60,964 nucleotides of DNA. It comes from DAIDKA01 sp049792815. Lineage in GTDB: Bacteria; Pseudomonadota; Gammaproteobacteria; Steroidobacterales; Steroidobacteraceae. The translations under genes were made by a program, and so were the position numbers. Numbering within the stretch: position 1 is the stretch's first letter; each line of letters opens with the position of its first letter. Where the stretch lies: positions 1 to 60,964 of the forward strand of contig JBARBG010000008.1 of NCBI GenBank assembly GCA_049792815.1. The letters run 5' to 3'. Of the stretch, positions 1-8,626 are shown piece after piece. The notes under the pieces are model-generated. The model did no database searches. It saw only the letters and a list, made by a program, of their open reading frames with translations, and had not been told where the DNA came from.

Positions 1-576
1 GGAACCGTCGTGCAGTTCGTGCTGACCCTGATCCTGCTGTTCTTCGCCCTGCTCGACGGCCGCAGCATCGTCCGCCACCTGGCGCGGCTGATACCGGTCG
101 AACACGAACGCAGCGATCTGCTGATCAACAACCTGGTGGCCGTGATGCGCGCGGTGGTCTATGGCACGACGATGACGGCACTGCTGCAGGGCGTGCTCAT
201 CGGGATCGGCTTTGCCATCATCGGCCTGCCCTCGCCCGTGGTCTTCGGCGCACTCGCGGCCGCGGCCTCCTTCATTCCCGCGATCGGCTCCGCCACGGTG
301 CTGGTGCCGGCCATACTGTACCTGATGTTCGTCGGGCGCTGGGGCGCGGCGATCTTCCTGCTGGTATGGTGCGGCCTGCTGGCGCTGGGGGAGCAGCTCA
401 TCCGCCCCCTGTTGACCTCCCGCCACGCCGAGGTTTCCGCCCTGGCGGTGTTCGTCGGCGCCATCGGCGGCGTCACTGCCTTTGGCTTCATCGGCTTCGT
501 GGTCGGGCCGGTGCTGATCAGCCTGGTGGTGGAAATCGTACGCTCGGTCACCGACGTCCCGCCTCACCAGCCTTGA
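1..576 (+). CDS. AI-2E family transporter (PerM-like), C-terminal part
   Basis: The frame is open from base 1, so the start lies left of the window and 191 C-terminal residues are visible. They form several hydrophobic helices, with the glycine/proline-rich stretch GLPSPVVFGALAA...SFIPAIGS and a long C-terminal helical region ending in VVEIVRSVTD, as in the AI-2E exporter / PerM family of inner-membrane permeases. The family exports small molecules or acts in ion exchange, and the substrate cannot be read from sequence. uvrD follows after 32 bases but has its own -10 element, so the two need not be one operon. The family call is fairly firm; the specific function is open. Confidence 0.8.
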   Translation, partial: GTVVQFVLTLILLFFALLDGRSIVRHLARLIPVEHERSDLLINNLVAVMRAVVYGTTMTALLQGVLIGIGFAIIGLPSPVVFGALAAAASFIPAIGSATVLVPAILYLMFVGRWGAAIFLLVWCGLLALGEQLIRPLLTSRHAEVSALAVFVGAIGGVTAFGFIGFVVGPVLISLVVEIVRSVTDVPPHQP

Positions 577-591
577 TCGGGGCGCGCGTGG

Positions 592-597
592 TATAGA
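592..597 (+). promoter_or_regulatory. Extended -10 element of uvrD
   Basis: TATAGA preceded by TGG (an extended -10). Initiation about 7 bases downstream would fall near base 604, giving a leader of only about five bases before the uvrD ATG at 609. No good -35 hexamer is visible. Confidence 0.4.
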
Positions 598-608
598 ATG
601 CGCATCCC

Positions 609-2798
609 ATGGATTTGTCTCCCATCCTAGCGTCGCTGAACGACGCACAGCGCGCAGCCGTCACCGCGCCGGTGGGCCCGGTGCTGGTGCTCGCCGGTGC
701 CGGCAGCGGCAAGACGCGCGTGCTCATCCACCGTCTGGCCTGGCTGTGCCAGGTCGAAAACGTCTCGCCCTACAGCATCCTCGCGGTCACTTTCACCAAC
801 AAGGCGGCGGGCGAGATGCGCGGACGCATCGAAGCTCTGCTGGGCTATCCGGCGCAGACCCTGTGGATCGGCACCTTCCACGGCATCGCCCACCGCCTGC
901 TGCGGCTGCATTGGCGCGAGGCCGGCCTGGTGCAGGGTTTCCAGATCCTTGACTCCGAGGACCAGCTGCGGCTGATCAAGAAGCTGATCAAGGCGCAGGG
1001 CCTGGATGAGAACCGCTGGGTGCCCCGCGAGGTGCAGGGGTTCATCAATTCGAACAAGGATGAGGGTCACCGGCCCAAACACCTCAAGGACGGCAATGAC
1101 CCGACCCGCCGTCAGCTCATTCGCCTGTACGTAGACTATGAAGAGGCGTGCGCGCGCGCGGGCGTGGTGGATTTCGCGGAACTGCTGTTGCGCGCCTTCG
1201 AGCTGTGGCGCGACCAGCCGGCGCTGCTGGAGCATTACCGCAAGCGCTTCCGGCATGTTCTCATCGATGAGTTCCAGGACACCAATGCCATCCAGTACGG
1301 CTGGATGAAGCTGCTCGCGGGCAGCGTCGTGCACCCGTTTGCGGTGGGCGATGACGATCAGTCCATCTATCGCTGGCGCGGCGCGCGGGTGGAGAACCTG
1401 CACCAGTTCCGGCGCGATTTTCCGCACGCGCAGCTGTTTCGCCTGGAGCAGAACTACCGCTCCACCGGCACCATACTCAATGGCGCCAATGCACTGATCG
1501 CCCACAACGCCGGACGCCTGGGCAAGACCCTGTGGACCGATGGCGCGCCTGGCGATCCCATACGCGTGTATGCGGCATTCAATGAACGCGACGAGGCGGA
1601 GTTCGTCCTGCAGCGCATACGCGACTGGACCCAGCGTGGCGGTCAGCGCAGTCAGGTCGCCATCCTGTACCGCTCCAACGCGCAGTCGCGGGTATTTGAA
1701 GAGGTGTTCCTCTCGGCCAGGATTCCGTACAAGGTCTACGGCGGTCTGCGGTTCTTCGAGCGTGCCGAAATCAAGGACGCGCTCGCCTACCTGCGGCTCA
1801 TCGGCAATCGCCGCGACGATGCCTCGTTCGAACGCGTGGTCAACCTGCCCACCCGCGGCATCGGCGCCAAGAGCCTGGACACCGTGCGCGCGGCGGCCAA
1901 GGGTTCAGGACAGAGCCTGTGGGATGGCGCCGGCGCCTGCATCGGCGAGGCGCTGGGACCCAAGGCCGCCGCAGCCATGCACGGCTTCATGCAGCTGATC
2001 GAGCGCCTCGAGCGCGAAATCCAGGGCCTGGCGCTGCACGAACAGGTCGACCATGTCATCAACCACAGCGGCCTGATCGAGCATCATCGGCGCGAAAAGG
2101 CCGATCGCGGCGAGGCGCGCGTGGAGAACCTCGAGGAACTGGTGAGCGCGGCCCGCGGTTTTACCGGCGAGGGGAGCGAAGACCTGCCGCCGCTCGCGGC
2201 GTTCCTGGCGCATGCCGTGCTGGAGTCCGGCGAGGGCCAGGCGGACGCCTGGGAGGACTGCATACAGATGATGACCCTGCATACCGCGAAGGGACTGGAA
2301 TTTCCCGTGGTGTTCCTGTCGGGAATGGAGGATGGCCTGTTCCCGCATCAGCGGTCGTTGAATGACATCGAGGGCCTGGAGGAAGAACGGCGCCTCGCCT
2401 ATGTAGGCATGACGCGCGCGATGCAGCAGCTCTACCTCACCTACGCCGAGCAGCGCCGGCTGCATGGCATGGACACCTACGGCGCTGCGTCGCGTTTCAT
2501 CAAGGAAATTCCCGGCGATCTGATTGAAGAGGTTCGGGCGCGGGTGCCGGTGGCCCGGCCGATGATCGGTGGCCGTTTCAATACCTCGGGCACGATGCAC
2601 GGCGGTGCACTGCGCGAACCGGCCGTTAACGGTCGGCCCGGCATGGGCCTGGGCGCCAGGGTGCGTCACGGCAAGTTCGGCGAGGGCGTGATACTGAACC
2701 TTGAAGGCAATGGCGCGCATGCGCGCGTGCAGGTGAATTTTGAGCAGCAGGGCACCAAGTGGCTTATGCTGCAGTACGCAAACCTCGAACCTGTCTGA
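609..2798 (+). CDS. uvrD: DNA helicase II UvrD
   Basis: ATP-dependent 3'-5' superfamily 1 helicase of nucleotide excision repair and mismatch repair. The 729 residues match the usual UvrD length (about 720). Residues 30-36 are the Walker A loop GAGSGKT, followed by TFTNKAAGEMR (motif Ia), DEFQDTN (Walker B, motif II), GDDDQSIYRWRGA (motif III), TLHTAKGLEFPVVFL (motif V) and EERRLAYVGMTRA (motif VI). The C-terminal 60 residues carry the small Tudor-like domain (GLGARVRHGKFGEGVIL) that contacts RNA polymerase in UvrD/PcrA. The opening MDLSPILASLNDAQ fits the family start. trkA begins 12 bases after the stop. Confidence 0.95.
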   Translation: MDLSPILASLNDAQRAAVTAPVGPVLVLAGAGSGKTRVLIHRLAWLCQVENVSPYSILAVTFTNKAAGEMRGRIEALLGYPAQTLWIGTFHGIAHRLLRLHWREAGLVQGFQILDSEDQLRLIKKLIKAQGLDENRWVPREVQGFINSNKDEGHRPKHLKDGNDPTRRQLIRLYVDYEEACARAGVVDFAELLLRAFELWRDQPALLEHYRKRFRHVLIDEFQDTNAIQYGWMKLLAGSVVHPFAVGDDDQSIYRWRGARVENLHQFRRDFPHAQLFRLEQNYRSTGTILNGANALIAHNAGRLGKTLWTDGAPGDPIRVYAAFNERDEAEFVLQRIRDWTQRGGQRSQVAILYRSNAQSRVFEEVFLSARIPYKVYGGLRFFERAEIKDALAYLRLIGNRRDDASFERVVNLPTRGIGAKSLDTVRAAAKGSGQSLWDGAGACIGEALGPKAAAAMHGFMQLIERLEREIQGLALHEQVDHVINHSGLIEHHRREKADRGEARVENLEELVSAARGFTGEGSEDLPPLAAFLAHAVLESGEGQADAWEDCIQMMTLHTAKGLEFPVVFLSGMEDGLFPHQRSLNDIEGLEEERRLAYVGMTRAMQQLYLTYAEQRRLHGMDTYGAASRFIKEIPGDLIEEVRARVPVARPMIGGRFNTSGTMHGGALREPAVNGRPGMGLGARVRHGKFGEGVILNLEGNGAHARVQVNFEQQGTKWLMLQYANLEPV

Positions 2799-2810
2799 CA
2801 CAAGCTCGAC

Positions 2811-4181
2811 ATGAAAATCGTCATCCTGGGCGCGGGGCAGGTCGGCAGAACGGTTGCCTACCAGCTGTCCCGAGAGGAGGCCAATGAGGTCACCGTGGTG
2901 GATGTCAACGAGGACATCCTGCGTGACCTTCAGGACCGCATCGACATCCGCACCGTCGCCGGCAACGGCGCCCACCCCTCGGTGCTGGAAGCTGCAGGCG
3001 CCGCGGAGGCCGACATCATCATCGCCCTGACCAACAGCGATGAAGTGAACATCCTGGCCTGCGAGGTCGCGGACACTCTGTTCCGCACCCCCACCAAGAT
3101 CGCGCGCATACGCTCGGCCGAATACACGGCCCGGCCGGAGCTCTTCAGTGACGATGCGCTGGCGGTGGATTTCTTCATCAGTCCCGAGCGGCTGGTCACC
3201 GAATACATCGAACGCCTGGTCAATTATCCGGGCACCCTGCAGGTGCTGGATTTCGCGGACGGCAAGGTGCGGCTGGTCGGCGTGCGTGCGCGCAAGGACG
3301 GCAAACTGGTCGGACAGTGTCTGCGCGAGCTGCGCGAACACATCCCGAGCACCGAAGCGCGCATCGTGGCCATCTACCGCAAGGGCGGCGCGGTGCGCCC
3401 CGACGGGGAAACCGTCATCGAGGATGGCGATGAGGTGTTCTTCCTCGCCGGCCGGGACTACATACGTGGCGTCATGAGCGAGATGCGCAAGGATGAGAGT
3501 CCGACGCGCCGTATCGTGATCGCCGGTGGCGGCAATATCGGGCTGCGGCTGGCGCGCGCGCTGGAGAAGACCAGCCAGGTGAAGCTGATCGAGCGCGACG
3601 CGCAGCGTGCGCGGCGCGTGGCGGAGCTGCTCGAGAACACCATCGTGCTGCACGGTGATGCGGCCGACGAGGAACTGCTGATCGAGGAGAACATCGACAG
3701 CACCGACGTGTTTGCCGCACTGACGAACTCGGAAGAGGCCAACATCCTCTCGGCGATGCTGGCCAAGCGCCTGGGCGCGCGCAAGGTCATGGCGCTCATC
3801 AACAAGCCCTCCTATGCGGAGCTGATGGAAAGCGGCAGCATCGACATCGCGATCTCGCCACAGACCATCACCATCGGCTCGCTGCTCGAGCACGTGCGGC
3901 GCGGCGATGTCGTGAAGGTTCATTCGCTGCGCCGCGGCTCGGCCGAGGCCCTGGAGGCCATCGTGCACGGCACCGAGGTGACCTCGCGCGTCATCGGGCG
4001 GCGTGTCGAGGAACTCAAGCTCCCCGAAGGCGCCTCGATCGGGGCCATCGTGCGCGGCGACGAGGTGATCATGTGCCACCACGACACCGTAGTGCAGGCC
4101 GATGACCACGTGATCCTGTTCCTCTCGGATCGGCGCCACGTGGACGCCATCGAGCGGCTGTTCACAGGTCCGTCGCGCTAG
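2811..4181 (+). CDS. trkA: Trk potassium uptake regulator TrkA
   Basis: Peripheral NAD(H)-binding subunit that gates the TrkH potassium channel. It is 456 residues long, the usual size, with two tandem RCK (KTN) halves. The first starts with the Rossmann motif ILGAGQVGRTVA near residue 5. The second repeats it as IAGGGNIGLRLA near residue 237, each half followed by a TrkA-C domain. Acidic residues close both second beta strands (VVDVNED, LIERDAQ), consistent with NAD binding. trkH starts 10 bases after the stop, so the two are surely one transcript. Confidence 0.95.
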   Translation: MKIVILGAGQVGRTVAYQLSREEANEVTVVDVNEDILRDLQDRIDIRTVAGNGAHPSVLEAAGAAEADIIIALTNSDEVNILACEVADTLFRTPTKIARIRSAEYTARPELFSDDALAVDFFISPERLVTEYIERLVNYPGTLQVLDFADGKVRLVGVRARKDGKLVGQCLRELREHIPSTEARIVAIYRKGGAVRPDGETVIEDGDEVFFLAGRDYIRGVMSEMRKDESPTRRIVIAGGGNIGLRLARALEKTSQVKLIERDAQRARRVAELLENTIVLHGDAADEELLIEENIDSTDVFAALTNSEEANILSAMLAKRLGARKVMALINKPSYAELMESGSIDIAISPQTITIGSLLEHVRRGDVVKVHSLRRGSAEALEAIVHGTEVTSRVIGRRVEELKLPEGASIGAIVRGDEVIMCHHDTVVQADDHVILFLSDRRHVDAIERLFTGPSR

Positions 4182-4191
4182 GTTTCAGCGC

Positions 4192-5640
4192 TTGCTCGGC
4201 GTCATCAATGTCCTGGGCCTGATCCTCACCGCCTTCGGCGCCACCTTCACACTGCCGCTGGTGACGGCGCTGATCGCGGCGGATGGGACGGCCGGCTACT
4301 TTCTGTTGAGCGGCCTGGTCACGGCCGGCGTGGGTTACGGCATTGCCGCGGCCACCAAGCGCCATGCCCGGGAGCTGAAGCCGCGCGATGGCTTCCTGCT
4401 GGTGACCCTGGGCTGGGCCCTGATGTCCGCCGCGGCGACCATGCCGCTGCTGCTGCTGATTCGGCGGCTGACCTTCACCGACGCCTATTTCGAGACCATG
4501 TCGGGGCTCACCACCACCGGCGCGACGATGCTGACCGGGCTTGATCACCTGGCGCCGGCCATCAATGTCTGGCGTTGCACCCTGCACTGGTTCGGGGGCC
4601 TCGGCATCATCGTGCTGGCGGTGGCGGTGCTGCCGCTGCTGGGCGTGGGCGGCATGCAGCTGTACAAGGCCGAGACGCCGGGCCCGATGAAGGACGCCAA
4701 GATCACGCCGCGCCTCACCGGCACGGCGAAGTCCCTGTGGCTGGTGTACTGCGCCATCACCGCGGTGGGCATCATCGCGCTGCGGCTGGCGGGCATGTCC
4801 TGGCTGGATGCGGTCTGTCACTGTTTTTCGGCCGTCGGCCTGGGCGCCTTCTCCACCCATGACGCCAATATCGCCTATTTCAACTCGCCGGCCATCGAAC
4901 TCACCCTGTGCGCGCTGATCATCGTCGCTTCGCTGAGCTTCTCGCGACACTTCCTGGCGCTGCGCCAGCTGTCCCTGGCGCCGTACACACGCGACCCCGA
5001 AGCGCGCGCGGTGCTGCTGGTACTGACGGTGAGCGTGCTGGGCATCGCCATGCTGCTCGAGTTTCACCATACCTACCCGACCTTTGGTCTGGGGCTGCGG
5101 CACGCGCTGTTCAATGTGGTCTCGGTGGCCACGACCTCGGGGCTCGTGTCGCAGGACTACTCGAAATGGCCGGTGTTTGCCCCCTACTGGATGGTGTTCC
5201 TGTCGTGCATTGTCTCCAGCACCGGCTCTGCCGGGGGAGGTATCAAGATGTTCCGCACCCTGCTTCTGGCGCGCCAGGCCGGCAGGGAGCTGAAGCTTCT
5301 GGTGCATCCCAGTGCGGTGGCGCCGGTGCGCATCGGTGGCCGGGCGGTGCCTGACCGGGTGTGCAACTCGGTGCTCGCGTTCATATTTTTATATTTTATG
5401 ACAGCGGCGGTGCTGATTTTCGCCCTGCTGCTGTCGGGTCTCGACTTTCAAACCGCAATGGGTGCGATACTGGCATCATTGAACAACGTTGGCGCCGGGC
5501 TGGGTGGTGTGGGTCCGGGACATACCTACCAGGCGCTTAATGATTTCCAGGCCTGGATCTGCACGCTCGCCATGCTGCTGGGGCGGCTGGAGATCTTCAG
5601 CGTTCTGGTTTTGTTCACACCGACTTTCTGGCGCAAATAG
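4192..5640 (+). CDS. trkH: Trk potassium uptake channel TrkH
   Basis: Inner-membrane potassium-translocating subunit working with TrkA. It is 482 residues with about ten hydrophobic helices and four pore-loop repeats whose filter glycines are visible: SGLTTTGATML, CHCFSAVGLGAFS, VVSVATTSGLVS and ASLNNVGAGLGGVG. The start is a TTG 10 bases after trkA. A short A+T-rich stretch near 5383-5400 (FIFLYFM) lies inside a membrane helix and is not a break. The trkA-trkH adjacency gives a complete Trk system, although TrkA and TrkH are often at separate loci in proteobacteria. Confidence 0.94.
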   Translation: MLGVINVLGLILTAFGATFTLPLVTALIAADGTAGYFLLSGLVTAGVGYGIAAATKRHARELKPRDGFLLVTLGWALMSAAATMPLLLLIRRLTFTDAYFETMSGLTTTGATMLTGLDHLAPAINVWRCTLHWFGGLGIIVLAVAVLPLLGVGGMQLYKAETPGPMKDAKITPRLTGTAKSLWLVYCAITAVGIIALRLAGMSWLDAVCHCFSAVGLGAFSTHDANIAYFNSPAIELTLCALIIVASLSFSRHFLALRQLSLAPYTRDPEARAVLLVLTVSVLGIAMLLEFHHTYPTFGLGLRHALFNVVSVATTSGLVSQDYSKWPVFAPYWMVFLSCIVSSTGSAGGGIKMFRTLLLARQAGRELKLLVHPSAVAPVRIGGRAVPDRVCNSVLAFIFLYFMTAAVLIFALLLSGLDFQTAMGAILASLNNVGAGLGGVGPGHTYQALNDFQAWICTLAMLLGRLEIFSVLVLFTPTFWRK

Positions 5641-5653
5641 GCGTACGGCCTTT

Positions 5654-6109
5654 ATGACCGCATCGACTCGCGAAATCCTGGTTGGGACCGATCAGTTCGA
5701 AGTAATCACGGAAGACCTGATCCTGCGCGCACGCCTGGACAGTGCCATCGCGGTGTGCGTATTCGATACCGTGGATGAAGCCGGCGCGCTGCTGCATTTG
5801 CGCTGCGTGGCGCGCCCCGGCGGTAATCCTGATGCCACCGATACCACCCTGGCCACCGAACTGCTGCTGCTGGATCGTTGCCTCGAGATGTTGCGGGCGG
5901 CGGCGCCGCAGGCGCGGGCGCTGAAGGCGCGGCTTGTGGCGCATATACCGGCGCAGAGCACTGCGCGTCAGGCCTGCGACACCACCCTCACTCTGGTCGG
6001 TCACTTCATGCAGGACATCGGCGCCGAGGTCGCTCCCGTTGATGTGGGTTCCGGTGAACCGCGTGAAGTGGTGTTCAGGCCCTGCATGGGATCGCTGCAG
6101 GTACGCTAG
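5654..6109 (+). CDS. CheD-like protein lacking the catalytic cysteine
   Basis: 151 residues resembling CheD, the chemoreceptor glutamine deamidase. The pattern DSAIAVCVFDTVDEAGALLH aligns with the CheD segment (G)SCVAVC...GxMxH. The histidine (His48) is kept, but the nucleophile cysteine is Ala31. The Ala31-His48 distance of 17 equals the Cys-His distance known for CheD of Thermotoga (Cys27-His44). Deamidase activity is therefore unlikely and a binding or scaffold role is more plausible. No chemotaxis gene is in the window. It sits 13 bases after trkH, probably in that operon. Family membership is by eye and moderately sure; the role is unknown. Confidence 0.6.
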   Translation: MTASTREILVGTDQFEVITEDLILRARLDSAIAVCVFDTVDEAGALLHLRCVARPGGNPDATDTTLATELLLLDRCLEMLRAAAPQARALKARLVAHIPAQSTARQACDTTLTLVGHFMQDIGAEVAPVDVGSGEPREVVFRPCMGSLQVR

Positions 6110-6119
6110 AGGCGGCGCA

Positions 6120-6500
6120 CTATTTTTCCTCGGCAAGGTCGGGCAGCGCGCGTACATCAATACCCAGACGTCGCAGTCGGGCCCGCAGGTTGGGCCACTC
6201 GCCCTTCAGGAATCGCGATCGCTCGCGTCGCAAGAGCGATTCCCGGGTTCCCTTGGCGACGATCAGCCCCTCACCGCGCAATCGCTCGATGAGTCCGTCG
6301 CGTGCAAGCTCCTTGTAAGCCTTGGCAGCGGTGAGCGGATTGACTTCGCAATCGCTCGCCAGCTGGCGCACCGAGGGCAGCATCTCCCCTTCTGGGTAGC
6401 TGCCATCGAGGATGCGCGCGATGAGCCGCTCCATCAGCTGGCGATAGATCGGCTGATCCTCGTTCCATTGTGGCTGCGACTTCTTCATTGCCTCTACCAT
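6120..6500 (-). CDS. GntR family regulator, YtrA type
   Basis: 126 residues. The N-terminal winged helix-turn-helix (residues about 15-80) has the GntR signature IYRQLMERLIARILDGSYPEGEMLPSVRQLA, then NPLTAAKAYKELARDGLIERLRGEGLIV. The C-terminal tail is only about 45 residues, too short for a FadR-type ligand domain and typical of the YtrA subfamily, which represses ABC transporter operons. The ATG at 6500 has AGGAG 8 bases upstream. It is divergent from the adaptor/ABC/FtsX set, and a dyad lies in the shared spacer, so it probably represses that operon and itself. The effector is unknown. Confidence 0.88.
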   Translation of the reverse strand: MVEAMKKSQPQWNEDQPIYRQLMERLIARILDGSYPEGEMLPSVRQLASDCEVNPLTAAKAYKELARDGLIERLRGEGLIVAKGTRESLLRRERSRFLKGEWPNLRARLRRLGIDVRALPDLAEEK

Positions 6501-6529
6501 AGCCGCAACTCCTGCCCGCCGCCAGCGTA

Positions 6530-6564
6530 TTACTTGCTTACTGTGTTAGGTATATAATACAGTA
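6530..6564 (+). promoter_or_regulatory. Promoter overlapping a dyad operator for the divergent GntR gene
   Basis: A perfect TATAAT (6553-6558) lies 17 bases after a weak TTACTT. It is embedded in a dyad with arms TACTGT (6539-6544) and ACAGTA (6559-6564), and an inner dyad GTAT-ATA-ATAC spans 6550-6560. A repressor bound here would cover the -10. The ATG at 6565 coincides with the predicted start of transcription, so translation is either leaderless from there or begins at the internal ATG at 6658. Confidence 0.55.
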
Positions 6565-6657
6565 ATGCCCACCATGCTGCGCGCCACCCGCGACCCGCCT
6601 GAGACCACCACCCGTTTGTCGCGGGAGCCGCTACTTGGGCGCATCGACCTGACCGCC

Positions 6658-7929
6658 ATGGACCGGCCCTTGGAACGTCACTGGGTGACGCGCTCCCGCG
6701 CCGTGACGGCAGGCATCGTGCTGCTGGTCCTGGGTGCGGCCGCCGCCGGCTATATCCGCTACGGTCTGACGCGCGATTTGCGCATCAGCTCCGACCGCGT
6801 CGTCGTGGGCACCGTGCGGGCCGGTGTGTTTCAGGAATACATTCCCATCGATGGCAGCGTCGAACCGCGCGAGACGGTGTATCTGGATGCCGTCAACGGC
6901 GGGCAGGTAACCCAGGTGCTGGTCGAGGAGGGAGCCTTCGTCAAGGCCGGTCAGCCGCTGGTGACCTTGAGCAATGCCAACCTGCAACTGCAGGTGCTGA
7001 ACAGCGAGGCGCAGCTGTCCGAGCAGCTGGATCGACTCACGGGCACCAAGCTTCAATTCGAGCAGACGCGGCTTACGCATGCGCGCGACCTCATCGATGC
7101 CCGCTTTCAGACCGAAAAGGCGCGGCAGACCCTCGCGCGGCTGGTGCCCCTGGGCAACTCCGGCGTGGTGCGCCGAGCGGACCTCGAGGATGCGAAACTG
7201 GAATTCGATCGGCAGCAGGGGCTGCTGACCGAACTGGTGCGCGCGCAGCAGGTCGATGAGACTCTGCAGAAGCAGCAGATTGAGCAGGTTGATCGGCTGG
7301 TCACGAGCCTGAACCGCAATCTCGATATTGCGCGCCAGAACCTCGACAACCTGACGCTTAAGGCACCGTTTGACGGCCAGCTGACCACCCTTCAGGCCCA
7401 TCTTGGGGAGTCAAAGCTCGTCGGACAGCGCATCGGCCAGATTGACCGGATCGATGGTTACAAGGTCGTGGCCCTGGTCGACGAGCACTACTTGCAACGG
7501 GTGCTAATCGGACAGCACGCCACACCCGATCCGGATGCGACTATGCCGCTTAAACAAGGCTTTGCGGTTATGAAGGTGTACCCGGAAGTTCGCGACCGAC
7601 AATTCAAGGTTGACCTGGCCTTCGACGGCGGCGCCCCGGCGGCAGTGCGTCGCGGCCAGAGCGTGCCGCTGCGCCTGCAGATCGGCGGCGAACGGCGCGG
7701 TCTGATTCTCGACAATGGCGCGTTCTATGATGACACCGGCGGCCAGTGGGCCTTCGTCCTGAACGAAAACGGCAGCCTCGCGCAGCGCCGCAGCGTCCGG
7801 CTTGGACGGCGCAACCTGGAGCAGGTCGAGGTGCTACAGGGTCTCACCGCTGGCGAACGGGTCATTGTCTCGAGCTATGACGGCTGGAAGGATGCTGACC
7901 GGATCGAACTGCACAAGAAAGGGAGCTAA
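6658..7929 (+). CDS. HlyD/MacA-type periplasmic adaptor of an ABC efflux set
   Basis: Membrane-fusion protein that links an inner-membrane transporter to the outer membrane. With the ATG at 6658 it has 423 residues: a short cytoplasmic tail, one membrane anchor (AGIVLLVLGAAAAGYI), a first half-lipoyl strand (ETVYLDAVNGGQVTQVLVEEGAFVKAGQPLV), a long coiled-coil hairpin from about residue 115 to 225, the returning lipoyl half (LKAPFDGQLTTL) and a beta-barrel/membrane-proximal region. An in-frame ATG at 6565 would add 31 residues rich in Arg and Pro with no membrane character, so I prefer 6658. The ATPase gene follows after 4 bases. Confidence 0.82.
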   Translation: MDRPLERHWVTRSRAVTAGIVLLVLGAAAAGYIRYGLTRDLRISSDRVVVGTVRAGVFQEYIPIDGSVEPRETVYLDAVNGGQVTQVLVEEGAFVKAGQPLVTLSNANLQLQVLNSEAQLSEQLDRLTGTKLQFEQTRLTHARDLIDARFQTEKARQTLARLVPLGNSGVVRRADLEDAKLEFDRQQGLLTELVRAQQVDETLQKQQIEQVDRLVTSLNRNLDIARQNLDNLTLKAPFDGQLTTLQAHLGESKLVGQRIGQIDRIDGYKVVALVDEHYLQRVLIGQHATPDPDATMPLKQGFAVMKVYPEVRDRQFKVDLAFDGGAPAAVRRGQSVPLRLQIGGERRGLILDNGAFYDDTGGQWAFVLNENGSLAQRRSVRLGRRNLEQVEVLQGLTAGERVIVSSYDGWKDADRIELHKKGS

Positions 7930-7933
7930 GGAC

Positions 7934-8614
7934 ATGATCACCTTGAGCAGCGTTTCCAAACGCTATCGGACCACGGACTTGGAGACGACCGCACTCAATG
8001 AGGTCAACATTGAGATCGGCCAGGGCGAATTCGTGGCCATCATGGGCCCATCAGGTTGTGGCAAGTCGACCCTGCTCAATATCGTGGGACTGATCGACAG
8101 CCCGACGAGCGGCCGCTACATGCTCGACGGCGAGGACGTTGGCCGCTACGGCGAGGACCAGCTCACCGACGTCCGCATGCACAACGTAGGGTTCATTTTT
8201 CAGAACTTCAATCTCATTGACGATCTTAGCGTCCATGAAAATGTCGAGCTACCCTTGGTCTACCGGAACCTGAGCCGCGCCGCGCGCCGCTCTCGGGTGC
8301 GCGAAGTGCTGGAGCTTGTGGGCCTGCAGGCGCGAGCGCGCCACAAGCCCACGCAGCTCTCCGGCGGTCAGCAGCAGCGGGTCGCGGTGGCGCGCGCCGT
8401 CGTGTGTGACCCAAAACTCATCGTCGCGGATGAGCCCACCGGAAACCTCGATACCAAGAACGGCGAGGACGTGATGGACATGCTGGCCACGCTCAACGAG
8501 CAGGGCGCAACCATTCTCATGGTGACGCACTCGCCGAGCCATGCCGGACGGGCGCACCGCCTGATCAACCTGCTCGACGGCCGCGTCGTTCCTAACCTTG
8601 GCGCTGCGATCTGA
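7934..8614 (+). CDS. ABC transporter ATP-binding protein (MacB/LolD type)
   Basis: 226-residue ATPase. It has Walker A GPSGCGKST, Q-loop IFQNFNLI, signature LSGGQQQR, Walker B LIVADEPTGNLD, and H-loop VTHSPSHA, all intact. The short form without a fused permease is the LolD/FtsE/MacB-ATPase type that partners FtsX-fold permeases, and such a permease follows 12 bases later. The ATG at 7934 has AAGGA just upstream, which decides the start over the longer open frame. It is probably the motor of a mechanotransmission-type exporter for peptides, antibiotics or lipids; the substrate is unknown. Confidence 0.9.
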   Translation: MITLSSVSKRYRTTDLETTALNEVNIEIGQGEFVAIMGPSGCGKSTLLNIVGLIDSPTSGRYMLDGEDVGRYGEDQLTDVRMHNVGFIFQNFNLIDDLSVHENVELPLVYRNLSRAARRSRVREVLELVGLQARARHKPTQLSGGQQQRVAVARAVVCDPKLIVADEPTGNLDTKNGEDVMDMLATLNEQGATILMVTHSPSHAGRAHRLINLLDGRVVPNLGAAI

Positions 8615-8626
8615 AGGGGGATGCAC

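Noticed and set aside
1905..4139. 744-codon open frame on the minus strand opposite uvrD and trkA
   Set aside because: It spans two well-supported genes, is rich in His/Arg/Gln/Asp of antisense type, and has no recognisable motif; a shadow of high GC coding sequence.
4162..5307. 381-codon open frame opposite trkH, rich in Gln/His/Arg
   Set aside because: Composition is that of an antisense frame over membrane helices; no domain.
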